A DNA stretch of 64,000 nucleotides from Vandiemenella viatica (taxonomy: Eukaryota; Arthropoda; Insecta; Orthoptera; Morabidae). The notes beneath the pieces were generated by a model, which was not told the DNA's origin, ran no database searches, and was given only the letters and a program-made list of their open reading frames with translations. Both the position numbers and the translations under genes were made by a program. Positions 54,130 through 64,000 of this stretch are shown here, piece after piece (the stretch's first letter is position 1; each line of letters opens with the position of its first letter). Location of the stretch: the NCBI GenBank assembly GCA_031002005.1, contig CM061918.1, forward strand, positions 37,452,947 through 37,516,946, read 5' to 3'.

Positions 54130-54700
54130 ATAATTAATGTGTCTTCAGAAAATGTCAATACGTTTTTCTTGGCCAGCTTGTAAATATAAGAGGAGATCAT
54201 CAAGTTGGGATGGCAAGTTTTTGGGAGGTATTCCGTTATATTCAAATCTAATATTCCCATGAATTTAAAGCAAATAGTTTACAAGCAATGCATTCTTTCT
54301 GTGTTGACTTACGGTTGTGAGACTTGGGCATTGAACGAATTTGTGAAAGGAAAACTTAGAACAATCAATGCTAGGTTTAACTAGAAAAGACAGGAAGAGA
54401 GCAAACGACATTAGATCAGTCACGGGGGTCAAACATATCTTGGGGAATACAGGCTCCTCGAAGTGGCAGTGAGGGAAAGACGAAAGATGGACAAAAGCAG
54501 TGTTAGAGTGGTGCCCAAGAGATCACCACAGACCAAGAGGATGACCACCAGACAATGGTACAAGGACACACGCAGGGTTGTAGGAGTTAACTAGCAGAGG
54601 ATTACCCAAGATATGTGACGTGGAGAAGTCTGAACTCGTGACTCAACAGGCGACATCATTTAATGATTGAACTGGCTGATGATGATGAGACAATCTTGCT
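54130..54700 (+). pseudogene. LINE C-terminal relic, second RTE-like family
   Basis: LGQLVNIRGDHQVGMASF, then in other frames IPMNLKQIVYKQCILSVLTY-GCETWALNEF, and later AVLEWCPRDHHRPRGRPPDN-like remains (54500-54560) and NW/QRI..D...WR. These are the conserved steps after the RT domain in insect RTE-like LINEs. Heavily mutated. Different family from the copy just upstream. Confidence 0.75.
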
Positions 54701-55616
54701 TAAGTATCCTTCAACAGATGTCGAAAACGGATTATATCAAGCTTGCAGATCGTTTTAGCATTTTTATATTCTCTTGAGTTACATACATTGTAAAAAGTTG
54801 AAAAGAATTCAGTTTCGGATAGCGGAGTGGGCCGCTCCTTTCTCTTATGCAACCAAGCCGACGGCTGTGTGGTGCGGGCGAAGCACTCAGCGGGCGATGA
54901 ATATTCAGCTCGGGCGGAGGGGAGGTGATGGGTAGAGATAGCCCTCCCCCCACTACACCAGCCAACGCTTTCTAGCTAATTGGGCGGGCGGACAGGACAG
55001 ACCAGAACTGCCAACTTAACACCCACTGCTGGGAGATAAGTGACTCTACACCGCAGAAGTGTCAATTTGGCACCACTGGTCCAGGGGAAGAAAGAGAAAA
55101 ATACGTGATACAAGAGTGGAAAGGCTTGCATCATTTCATATATAGAATTTCTTTTTCAATTCTGTCCAAATACAGTGTCTTTTTATAGGTTTTCGTGAAG
55201 ACAGAAACTACCAAATAATTTCTCTGAATTAAGATATTCTGTTTTAGACTTATAAAAGGTTGTTGTGAATATTTTAAATTAAAAAAAAACACTAATTTAA
55301 TTGCGATAGAGCGCACGCTTCGATGGAAATTATCCTTTCTTGTACCAACCTACTTTTGATATTTACGATAATTTTAAATTATTTTTATAGTTTTCGAGCC
55401 AACTTAGATAGCGTTTGCACCATTCTAACTAATGGAAAAGAGGCAAAGTTGAATTTCACTAGACAGCTGTATTACATCACATTACCTTACTGAATCATAC
55501 AATTCCTTTAATTGAATTGTATTTAGAAACCAATATATCTTTCTTATTTGTGTTGATACAGTAGTCTTTCAGTATGTTTCTTGACGCTCTTGTCTTGCTA
55601 GCGCTCTCGTCTTTTT
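54701..55616. other. Non-coding with a GC-rich island at 54.8-55.0 kb
   Basis: The island contains GCGATGAATATTCAGCTCGG, with the palindrome TGAATATTCA at 54898-54907. The rest is AT-rich with no recognised feature. Confidence 0.35.
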
Positions 55617-55757
55617 TTCCCCCAAATCACTCCAGGTGAATGCCGGTATGGTTCCTTCAAAAAATTTTGGCTGAATTCCCTTCCGTTCCTTGCTCCCAAT
55701 TCATTCATGCCTCTAAAGACCTCGACTTCGACGACGTGTAAAACCGTTTAAAGAACA
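55617..55757 (+). mobile_element. SINE family A, 5'-truncated
   Basis: It begins at CCCCCAAATCACTCCAGGTG in the body and runs to CGACTTCGACGACGTGTAAA. No tRNA-like head. Confidence 0.85.
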
Positions 55758-55988
55758 AATATTTCTCCTGTTCTTTTTTGTTGCATTTCCAAAGCAGTAC
55801 TGCCAACCTTTCTCTTAGATTCCCTTAGATCTCGTGTAGCTGCTTTCTACTCAAAAAGAAATTCCTCATAAAATGACTAAAAACATCTAAGAAGCAGATG
55901 TAAGGAATTACCTTTAAATCACTTTTTTTTATCTGAAATAAAATCTTTTATTCAAATGCTGTCGGGTGTTTCTTCTATGCTGTCTAAA

Positions 55989-56344
55989 GGCGCGTTCCCA
56001 CGATCCCTTGTAACGAAGGCGAGACGGGACGGGACCTCATTAGCCGAAGTGTAGGGATGACCGCGGGTCGCAGGTTAGTCTTAGCTTACCTCGCCGCCAC
56101 CTCCCCACCACGTTGTCTAGTGACGTTTGTCACAGAGCACTTTACAGCAACAGAAGGGGTGCGCACCGCTGCTGCAAACCGATGGCAACAGCGCACCGCT
56201 ACACACGCCTGTAATGTTTACCGACTCAGAGTGGGTAGCTGCGTCTCGTCTCCGCTACAGAGGCGGCCCTGTTCCCATGGCGTGTGGTTGAGCATTCATC
56301 CCGTCCCGTCTCGCCTTCGTTACAAGGGATCGTGGGAACGCGCC
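55989..56344. mobile_element. TTAA-flanked MITE family M2, copy 2 (356 bp)
   Basis: Flanks TAAA (55985-55988) and TTAA (56345-56348). TIR GGCGCGTTCCCACGATCCCT on both ends. It lies in the opposite orientation to the copy at 22632-22983, and the interiors match closely, including GCAGCAGCGGTGCGCACCCC (inverted here). No coding capacity. Confidence 0.9.
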
Positions 56345-56348
56345 TTAA

Positions 56349-57270
56349 GAGTTCTTCTAACTAAAAGAAAGGCTAGCTGCTTGCCGAAAGCGGCATCAGA
56401 GTCATAGTCATGATAATCAGAATGACGAACTAGATTCCATGTTTAGCAGTCGCTGCAGTCAAAAGGCCAACTCAAAAGCACGTGTTTCATACACGGAATA
56501 ACCTTCTCGTTTCTCCTGGCGAATTTAGCGTTTAATCATAAAGCGTTTTTTGAAATGTTGGAATGTGGAAAGTCAGCACTTCGTACAAAGGATGCAAAGA
56601 AATGCAAATATGAAATAATTTTTGGCTATGCATAATCCTTGCGAATTAAATACGACGAAGCGTAAAACTTTAATAACATGATATAATAATTTAAGTATGT
56701 TAGTGATTAATTGAAATATGGAACTGAATTGCTGTGGAAAAGACATTGCCACCCGTGTTGTATCGACGAATACAGGGGAAAATTGCTGCCATATATAAAA
56801 CCAACAACATGAGTTCAGTTTCACTTTTTAGCAGCTTGTGATCAAGTGGAGCTGTGATCGCTTGCTGCCCTGTGTTGTAGCCAGTACTAACAATCATAGC
56901 CGCGGAGATGGAGCCAGAGGCATAGCCGTTAAGAGCTGCCTCCTATAGAAGTGCCTCTCAATGAACAGCGATCATCCAGAAAACTGGGCACAAATTTTGA
57001 ATTTATAAGCTGTACCAAATTTGCAATTCATTAGAAGCAGAGAACTTAATCTTTAAAATGGCAACTAGTTAATCTATTTCGGTTACCTATGAACGGAGAA
57101 AAAGGTTTTGAAACGAAAAATCTCCTTCTATAAATAATATTTACGATATTTCTGTTATCTGTAAGCCCCTGAACTTTTAACGCTACTGCCGGCTGGACAG
57201 TGTTAATGTACAATCGAAGTTTTTCACGGCGTTGTATATAAATAAACACTTCTCGCGCTTCCAGCCGCGT
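56349..57270. other. Non-coding, no feature recognised
   Basis: AT-rich DNA without recognised gene or repeat. Confidence 0.35.
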
Positions 57271-57514
57271 AAAAATGTAACTTTTCGAAGGCGTCTACCT
57301 CAGCCCTCGTCATCAACTCAGTGCGGCCTGGAACCTGGCTATTAAAATGCTGATACTATTTCGCCTCGGTCACGAGCAGAAGAGTGGATGACGTCACCAC
57401 GCCGGATAGGCTTTTGTCTTCCACCGTCTCCGCGGCAGTACGTAAACAAATAGTTAATCAGTGACATCTGTGGTTGAAAATGAGGGCTGAGATAGACGCC
57501 TTCGAAAAAAATGA
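57271..57514. mobile_element. Small TIR element (~240 bp)
   Basis: TTTTCGAAGGCGTCTACCTC-AGCCCTCGT at the left and, inverted, TTTTCGAAGGCGTCTATCTC-AGCCCTCAT at the right form TIRs of about 30 bp. AAAAATG occurs just outside both ends and may be a 7-bp duplication, or chance. Interior GC-rich, non-coding, single copy here. Confidence 0.6.
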
Positions 57515-57839
57515 AAGCCCGAGAAGATGTTGATGTCGTACCTCCGGCAGTATAACTTTGTGGGAAACGCTTACATTAGATGTACACCCCAAAAGAACGA
57601 CCGATTGTTCCTAATCATTATCAGTGTTGCCAAAAGACAACGGAAAAGCTACTCAGAACCTAAACAGCCACCTCTTAATGCCAAGCGATTGACTCGACAT
57701 AAACATTACAAACAATGCACGGGGAAGTACAACAGGACCAAGTTCGAGTACTGGACTCGTCGTACCGACTTCTTGATTGCGGTTTATAGGCGGTTTTCTG
57801 AATCAAGGTAAATGCATCATAAACTACACATATCACAAA

Positions 57840-58450
57840 CCGAAATACACTTGTAAGAACGAAGACTTTCCCGGCGTACGACTGCAATGAAGTCTTCACG
57901 GGTGTACCGCCGGATTGTGTTGTGAAAATACGATATTTCGACTACTGGTTTCGGCGTCTTCATCAGGTGTGGAGACATCTGCACTGGTCAGCTAACCCAT
58001 AGATACTAAGATAGCTCTAGTGCCGCACTTCCTTATGTACCAATATGTCCGCGTCCGGTGGCTGGCTGCCAGTGGGCGTGACTGTAGCTCTCGTTGCGGC
58101 CCAAACTAATATGGTGCCCTCTATGGCAGCAGCTGGACAGAGGTAAAATGTTCCCTGTGGATTCTTGCCAAAGCTGGTTTTCATGCCTCATTAAGACATA
58201 GACCACTGTCTCTATTGAATGTGTTGGTCACGCCCACTGTCAGCCAGCAGCCGGACGCGGACATGTTAATATATAAGGAAGTGCGGCATCTGAGCTATCT
58301 TAGTATCTGTGGGTCAGCCGACCAGTGCAGATGTCTCAACACCTGATGAAGACGGCGGAGCGAGCCGTCGATATATCGTGTTTTCACAACACAGTCCGGC
58401 GGTACACCCTTCATTGCAGAAATACACTTACCGCACAGAACACAAATTGC
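57840..58450. mobile_element. Foldback element FB3
   Basis: Long arms (about 57840-58085 and 58226-58450, with gaps) surround a ~140-bp centre. Shared blocks: GTGTACCGCCGGATTGTGTT, CATCAGGTGTGGAGACATCT-GCACTGGTC, AAGTGCGGCA and GCCGGACGCGGACAT-type sequence. The right arm reads CTGATGA (58343-58349), a perfect GACGGC/GCCGTC stem, then GATA instead of GAAA. The left arm on the minus strand keeps CTGATGA (57966-57960) and GAAA (57939-57936) with a weaker stem. Confidence 0.8.
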
Positions 58451-59029
58451 ACGTTTCACTGACAGATGCGTTCCACAATGGCAAGCCTAGTAAGCCGATA
58501 TAATATTAGACGGAACCTTGTTTTCAGTCTAACACAGCCTCAGCAAGAGGATGTGCAGGATCATCTGCGAAAGTGAAAACGCTTAAAGGTTAATGACGAT
58601 GATCATTGCTGGAAAGGATTCTCTCCAAAAGTGGCAAACAGAGCTTGTAGGGAATTTGATGACTTTCCTTAGGGCCTGAGCAAAGTGAAGCATAGTGCAG
58701 CCGACTCCTGCAACCATCGGAAGCTGAACACCAGAAACAGGTGGGAATCGATTGGGTTTGAAGCCAGCTACCGCTGGTGTGGTCCCAGACTCGTTGAAGT
58801 CATTAACAACAATTGCTTAATCTAGTTTCCTCAATCTTCAGTTCAATGCATTCGTACCAGTGAGGGTTCAGGTGATTGGCTTAACTTATACATCTGTCGG
58901 GCGTATATTTTGTATATTTTGTCTTCTGAGTTAGGTGCGAGAGCCTAATAAGCCAGTTTCTTTCCTCGCTGTCCCTAAGGCTTTGAGTGTGAAGTACAAT
59001 GATGTCCAGTCTAGTCGGTATATGAAGTG
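58451..59029. other. Non-coding, no feature recognised
   Basis: Mixed composition. No gene or repeat end was recognised. Confidence 0.35.
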
Positions 59030-59270
59030 AAGGAGTGCAAAGAGTTAAACCAGTTGCCATTCTATTCAGGTCTGCTATTCCGAAACACACCAAGGTCTCA
59101 TTCGATGGACATCCTTGACACCGTAGAACATCCTCGCTCCATCAGCACTGCGGATTAGAATTCATTTTAACGCAGGACTATCTGTTGATCAGGTATCTTA
59201 TCCTGCTGGAAAATTCCTGAATGGTGAAATTTCTCTCACAACTGGGCTGGAACCGGCTAACCGTAGACAC
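59030..59270 (-). mobile_element. Repeat family R, diverged copy
   Basis: TTCAGGTCTGCTATTCCGAA-ACACACCAAGG at the start and CAACTGGGCTGGAACCGGCT-AACC at the end follow the longest copy at 2855-3240, with an internal deletion. Confidence 0.55.
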
Positions 59271-59289
59271 CAGCATAGGCCATCAACGA

Positions 59290-59500
59290 TCTAAGGACGC
59301 TCGGGGCCCGCATTCTGAAGGACGCGAATTCAAATCCACGTCTGGTCATTCACTTTTCGGTTTTCCACGATATCCGAAAATCAATCCAGGCGATTTCCTG
59401 AGTGGTTCCTTCTAAAGGCTTGGCAGAATTCCTTCTCGTTCCTTGCCCCCAAATCTTCTTCCGCTTCTGATGGCTTCGAAGTGAACTAGGCGTAACAAAA
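59290..59500 (+). mobile_element. SINE family A, old copy
   Basis: GCATTCTGAAGGACGCGAAT-TCAAATCCACGTC (mutated B box), TTTTCCACGATATCCGAAAA-TCAATCCAGGCG, and tail GAAGTGAACTAGGCGTAAC plus As. Confidence 0.82.
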
Positions 59501-60199
59501 AAACTAACAACTGACATAACATATGAGGCAGTATTAGAGATTTCACGTATCGGAGGACAAGTAGTGAATGTCATCTCTATCTTCACTTCAGCAGTCACAG
59601 TGTACAATTACCTGAGATATGGACACGTCCTATCGTAATGACCAGACATTTTTCTATTTTGTGTGTTTCGCTGGTCAAGACAATGTTATGATCCACACGG
59701 GGTTATCTGGTACGAGTTCCCTTTAAACAAAACATTGAATCATTCAGGATTTCGACAGCAGGACAGTAGGGATGGTTGGTTAACGGTTTCTAATCGCCAA
59801 AGTGTGTACGTAGCTCCTTAAATCTCTACCCAGTGCGTTTGGAGTGAGGTTTATCGTCCGTCGCAAACGGATCTGAAAACTTTGGCGCTTCCTCTTATCT
59901 CTTACAAACTTCACATTACACTGAACACATACAGAAATACTTATCGCCATTTTCATACTGCGCATGGGAATGGGAAACAACCGCAGTAACATCTCCTCCT
60001 GAATTTACTATGCATTGTTAATGTCCTGAACAGTAACCTCGTATAGCACAGACTTAATTCTTATTATGTTTCGCTGCTAACAGTTTCGTAATGCTGTAGA
60101 TTATCCTTTAGTGTTATATTACAGCGACAATTTGACATCCAGTTTAACGATACCCCAGTCTGGCTTTTCTGGCGCCTCATTTTGTGTTTCTCCCTTCTC
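59501..60199. other. Non-coding, no feature recognised
   Basis: AT-rich. GC content rises after 60160. Confidence 0.35.
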
Positions 60200-60460
60200 C
60201 GGTGTCTGGCGTTTTGCTATTAATCTCTCCCCTTTCCTCTCGGGCGGCCTGTCGGATCTGTTAACCTCGTTTGCCCGCAGGCAGACAGCGCGTCACTTAA
60301 TTAAACTGCTCCCGCCCTCGCAGCGCCCGCCTTACCTGTAGTATTAGCGAGGCGCCTGCCGCATCCGCTTCTCGGCAAACAGTAGCGTCACGGTGGTGGC
60401 GCCGATGCCAGGGGCAACCGAGAAAGCTGCACTGAAGGCTGCGATTTCGTGAATATTCAC
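60200..60460. promoter_or_regulatory. GC-rich island G1, candidate conserved non-coding element
   Basis: It contains CTATTAATCTCTCCCC, TTAACCTCGTTTGCCCGC, CACTTAATTAAACTGC and, at its end, TTCGTGAATATTCACAG (palindrome 60450-60459). Part of it is similar to the island at 62940-63060. No transposon ends, no coding logic. Regulatory role inferred. Confidence 0.35.
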
Positions 60461-62577
60461 AGTCATTCAGAGATATAAAGTGTGTGTGCGTAACGTTGTT
60501 ACTACTATTATTTTAACGCTTGTAGCACACTATCCTAGCCTTCATTAGGCGCATCTGACTTCTACTTTCATTCTGCAACAGTTCTTTTAAACTTCTTCGT
60601 TCACATAGAATGTATGCCGCAAAATACTATCAAAGCAGTATAAGCGATTTGTATAGACTTCGGTGACTCTCACTGAAAGCAGCTCTAGCCACCTCTTCGA
60701 CTGGAACTGATATCTGGGGACTGAAAAGGCACTCCATTCCATATTGATGAGGCACATTGTCTTCTGCTGCTATTACCGAAGTTGACGATGATCTTGGTTG
60801 GTCAGGTGTGGCGTTGACTCACGACTAGACATACAAGAGGCGAATCTATTGGTTTTTTACACAGATAAGTTCTATTTTCGCTTATGTCTTAGCATCATTA
60901 TTGATTAACTATGGCAATTCCGTCGACGCTTAATAGTACTATTATGAAAAGTCCGCCTATAGTTGACATGAAATTGTATTTAAAGAAATAAGATAATCCA
61001 GAAAACCGTGAATGAAACCAGCAACACTCAGGATTATTCGTCAATCCGAATGGGTCCACATGTACGGCGATGGTTTCGTATATCGATGATGAACATTTGT
61101 TGCAGATCATGTGCTTACCAATTGGAAGCGCGTATTTTGTCAACTGAATCGAAACATCTGGAAGTATTTTTAGTTAATGTAAGTTTACTTTTATTTGTAC
61201 TGAACCTAAAGATTTTAATGTGATTGCAGTGAAATAAAAAAGCGCATGCTTTCGTAGTTTAAGTCAGAAGAACATTTCTTCTATGGATAATCTCTGTGTC
61301 GAATAGAGGTACTTAAATTCTTGCGTGTTTATTAATTCGACAGGAGTGGCGAATTTTTAGGTTCCCACTAAAAGTGAAGCTCCACGCAAAAAATGAATGA
61401 ATTTTGCGTGTCTTTCAGGAACAATTAGCTTTTTTATACGATTCAGCGAGGCTCTAGGTAGATAAACCGACACATGTCAGCCGTCCTTGCATACGATGCA
61501 GTATTTAGGAACTTACGTATATTATCTCATAAGCAGCTCGTGAAATGCATCACTTGTTAGATACCTCGTGTAAAGCCGGCAGATATTGCAGAAGGATTTT
61601 ATTAAACTATCTGACTTGTTTTTATTTTGGATGTATAAAGGAACTGTTAAGCTGATTCTGTAATTATACTGTATCCCCCAGGAAGTTACAACTTGTGGGA
61701 CATGAGCTGGCACGTATGGGACCGACCCCAAATGGATCTGAAATTGGTTCCACTTTCGTCAGGTCTCTTCTGTCAACTTTTCTTGGTCACCTTGGTTCTT
61801 GTTCTTTTGTTATTTTGATCGTTTTTTAGGGTTATGGAAATGGTTAAAAACGGGTGTAAAATGTATCGACTTTAGGATGTCGACTATTGTGGAATTTTTT
61901 TAAGTTACACGTGTTTGCACTTTCAAGTTACCTACAACTGTTATATATAATGTAATAGAATACTCAGGTTTCATAAATTTCTTTATAATTCATAATTAAT
62001 TAAATAATGTGGTCAGAGCCTTCAAAAATTTAAAATACATTTTTAACGTGTCGGCAGTTTACATTAACGACTTTGCATCTATGAACTCGAACACAGCGTT
62101 GTTGGACTCATCCTTGGATTCCAAGGCAGAGTTTACTAACTGAATTACTCGATACGATTATTTAGAAAAGCACACTTTGCCCTCGTCCAAACATAACGTA
62201 GCGCGGCTGTAGAAGTTTTCACTTCAAAAATCGGTCCACAGAAGGACAAACCTTTTGTGCTTGGACTCGCAAAGGCCTTAACAAAACTAAACGTGTCAAA
62301 TATAAGCTGGGCCTTCAGGAACACCACAAAGAAAGACAGTGAAACTCTAGACGAGCAACATCAAAGCTCGACATCCAGTTGCGCTAAGACACGGGTTTTT
62401 AGCATTTTTGGTGAATGATATTTTGTTATTTGCTGGATATTTAGGCTGAAAGTAAGTCAAGGCAATATGTATGGTAGGGAAAAGTTAAGCTTGGTATTCA
62501 ATTCAAAGGTTAGTTGCACCCTCCTGAAGGATGAATACTCAGCCTAGTATCGGAAGTAGGGTCGTCGGTACCTTTCT
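60461..62577. other. Long gene-poor stretch
   Basis: AT-rich. I recognised no gene, RNA or transposon end on either strand. Confidence 0.35.
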
Positions 62578-62793
62578 TCCCTACCTAATTACGCGGTAAT
62601 CCTACCGGGTAAATGGGACCCACAGTTTAACGTGGTATTAGAACCACGGAAGCATTCTTACGTACTTCACATACACAAAGCCAGCTTTGCGAGAGGTGAA
62701 GGGCAGGTATAAAATTCCCGCCGAGACAAGGATTCGAACTGGGGACCATTCGATCTCCAGTCAGACGCCTTAACCACTGAGCCACCAGACCGC
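62578..62793 (-). mobile_element. SINE family B, full-length
   Basis: Minus-strand head CGGTCTGGTGGCTCAGTGGT-TAAGGCGTCTGACTGGAGA, B box AGTTCGAATCCTTG. Tail GGTAATCCTACCGGGTAAAT. Best-preserved copy of this family here. Confidence 0.88.
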
Positions 62794-62929
62794 TATGGAC
62801 CCTGCAGGTAGAGACATATTGGCTGCAGGTGATAAGAGAGCCTAATGACATGGGCAGCACTTCTTTGTGCTTCTTAAATGCCGCTGGAGCTTCCCTGCGC
62901 CCAGCAACCCGTTCGGAGTTCCCGTCAGA

Positions 62930-63130
62930 CAGAGCTTCTGCACGGACAATTACACTCGCGCCCGATGATTTACCTCTTGATATTCCGCGCCCTCCGCTAT
63001 TATTAATTCCTCTTCCCCTCTCGACGCCGCTAACCTCGTTTGCCTTGAGGCTGTCTTCGTTCGTTCAGACACAAGACAAACGGCACGCCTCGCCTCACGT
63101 CTCTCTGCGCCAGAAGCGCGGCTACCAAAA
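62930..63130. promoter_or_regulatory. GC-rich island G2, similar to G1
   Basis: CTATTATTAATTCCTCTTCC-CCTCTCG, then CGCTAACCTCGTTTGCC echoes 60220-60280 in the same order. The 171-codon plus frame and 91-codon minus frame across it look compositional. Possible paired non-coding elements. Confidence 0.35.
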
Positions 63131-63379
63131 CAACTGCGGTGTGGTGCGTGTTGAGGATCTGCCAGGCACCGATAGCCCCTCTCGCATTTTTGACTCTGTG
63201 TGGAACTATTTTTCAAGGTGCCCAATAGTAAATGTATACAGTTCTAACGGTAGCAAAAAATTCACTAAAAATCGATTATGTTGTACATTATCTTATACTG
63301 TATTACAGGAATACTTATATGACACCCATCGCATAATTTTATGAGGAATTTTTGCTCATGGCTGCAGGCTTTGTCAGTC
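63131..63379. other. Non-coding spacer
   Basis: No feature was recognised before the SINE at 63380. Confidence 0.3.
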
Positions 63380-63500
63380 TAGTCATCGAGGTGATAAGAG
63401 ACGGCGTAGGATTGCGGACAAGGAACAGGAAGGAATTCAGCCATAGTCTTTTGAAGGAATCATACAGGCATTTGCCTAAGCGAATTTAGGAAACCATTTA
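63380..63500 (-). mobile_element. SINE family A, tail and body fragment
   Basis: ACAAGGAACAGGAAGGAATT-CAGCCATAGTC, then GGCATTTGCCTAAGCGAATT match the minus-strand body of family A. The head is missing. Confidence 0.75.
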
Positions 63501-63775
63501 TACACAAACTACAGGTCTGGCTGTAGCATGTGTAACACGATGAGCAATTATCTTCCTTTCCTGCAGTTTTCCAATATGAACAGCCTTGCTATTCCTACTT
63601 ATAAATACATTTAACTGACCGGAAACTGCAGCAAGTGTTAGGATGAGGTTTCAAGTTTTAGAGGTTGCAGAAATTCAATGTTTGATCGTAACTCAATCTC
63701 AAAGTGTTTTCCCTTTTTTTTTTTTTTTCTTCTTTTTTTTTAAATTGCTGTTTGCATCATTAACAGTAGAACTAC

Positions 63776-64000
63776 CGAGAGTGGTGGGTGAGCGGTAATG
63801 CTCTGGCCTCGCATTTAGGACGACGCGGGATCGAATCCATGTCTGGACATCTAGATTTGCGTTTTCCATGGTTTCCCCAAATCACTCAAGGCGAATGTCA
63901 AGATGTTATCTGTAAAAGTCCATGTCAGAATTCCTTTCCGTTTCTTGCCCCCAATCCTTTCTCACTTGTAATGACCTCAATGTTAAGAATATGTAAAGAC
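63776..64000 (+). mobile_element. SINE family A, runs off the window end
   Basis: CCGAGAGTGGTGGGTGAGCG head, B box GGATCGAATCCATG, body TTTCCCCAAATCACTCAAGG, tail AATGACCTCAATGTTAAGAA-TATGTAAAGAC at the window edge. Preceded by a T-rich run (63711-63742). Confidence 0.88.

Noticed and set aside
62829..63344. 171-codon open frame over a GC-rich island
   Set aside because: No domain or signal, an opposing open frame covers the same bases, and GC-rich DNA has fewer stops by chance.

Overview
The window reads as nuclear DNA of an animal with a large, repeat-rich genome, most likely an insect. The evidence is AT-rich DNA with no long open reading frames, about twenty copies of one tRNA-derived SINE family plus several other tRNA-like SINEs, Tc1/mariner, hAT, PIF/Harbinger, Mutator-like and Helitron remains, several non-LTR retrotransposon families, and microsatellites. 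The dominant SINE and the Tc1-like family at 16.6-17.7 kb resemble elements I know from polyneopteran insects such as stick insects and grasshoppers. That placement is an inference. I found no convincing host exon, rRNA or functional tRNA, so the window looks like intergenic or long-intron sequence.

Layout. 0-11 kb: SINEs, two copies of a 388-bp 3-bp-TSD MITE (1.9 and 3.7 kb), a third larger relative at 9.6-10.4 kb split by a 411-bp foldback retroelement-like insertion, two LINE 3' ends (4.9-5.5 and 8.5-9.1 kb) and a CpG-rich patch (7.2-7.6 kb). 11-25 kb: more SINEs, a candidate solo LTR (13.15-13.6 kb), a Helitron helicase relic split by a SINE (15.7-16.6 kb), a Tc1-like element with both ends (16.6-17.7 kb), a Helitron-like end pair (18.3-18.8 kb), a LINE 3' end with a microsatellite in its reading frame (21.8-22.5 kb), a TTAA-flanked MITE (22.6 kb) and a frameshifted MULE transposase gene (23.5-24.5 kb). 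25-36 kb: sparse, with LINE reverse-transcriptase pieces at 27.1-28.3 and 33.9-34.3 kb, an endonuclease piece at 31.9-32.1 kb and a mariner-type non-autonomous element at 30.6-31.1 kb. 36-46 kb: a PIF/Harbinger element with both of its usual genes (37.0-38.2 kb), two Helitrons (one carrying a ~187-bp satellite array, 39.9-41.4 kb) and a Tc1 relic interrupted by a hAT that is itself interrupted by SINEs (42.9-45.1 kb). 46-64 kb: LINE ends at 46.7-47.4, 53.1-53.9 and 54.1-54.7 kb, nested foldbacks at 47.6-48.5 kb, a Tc1 relic cut by a TA MITE (49.3-50.0 kb), the second TTAA MITE (56.0 kb), a third foldback (57.8-58.45 kb) and GC-rich islands near 54.9, 60.2-60.5 and 62.9-63.1 kb.

Nothing here works together as a host pathway. 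The sequence records repeated transposon invasion, and nested insertions with readable target-site duplications give relative ages. The most interesting signals are (1) three unrelated-looking foldback elements whose arms carry a similar hammerhead-ribozyme-like core, (2) a Helitron with an alternating two-type satellite array between precise A|T insertion borders, (3) the Tc1 > hAT > SINE nest, and (4) an exact TGAATATTCA palindrome that recurs only inside GC-rich islands, a possible regulatory-element signature.
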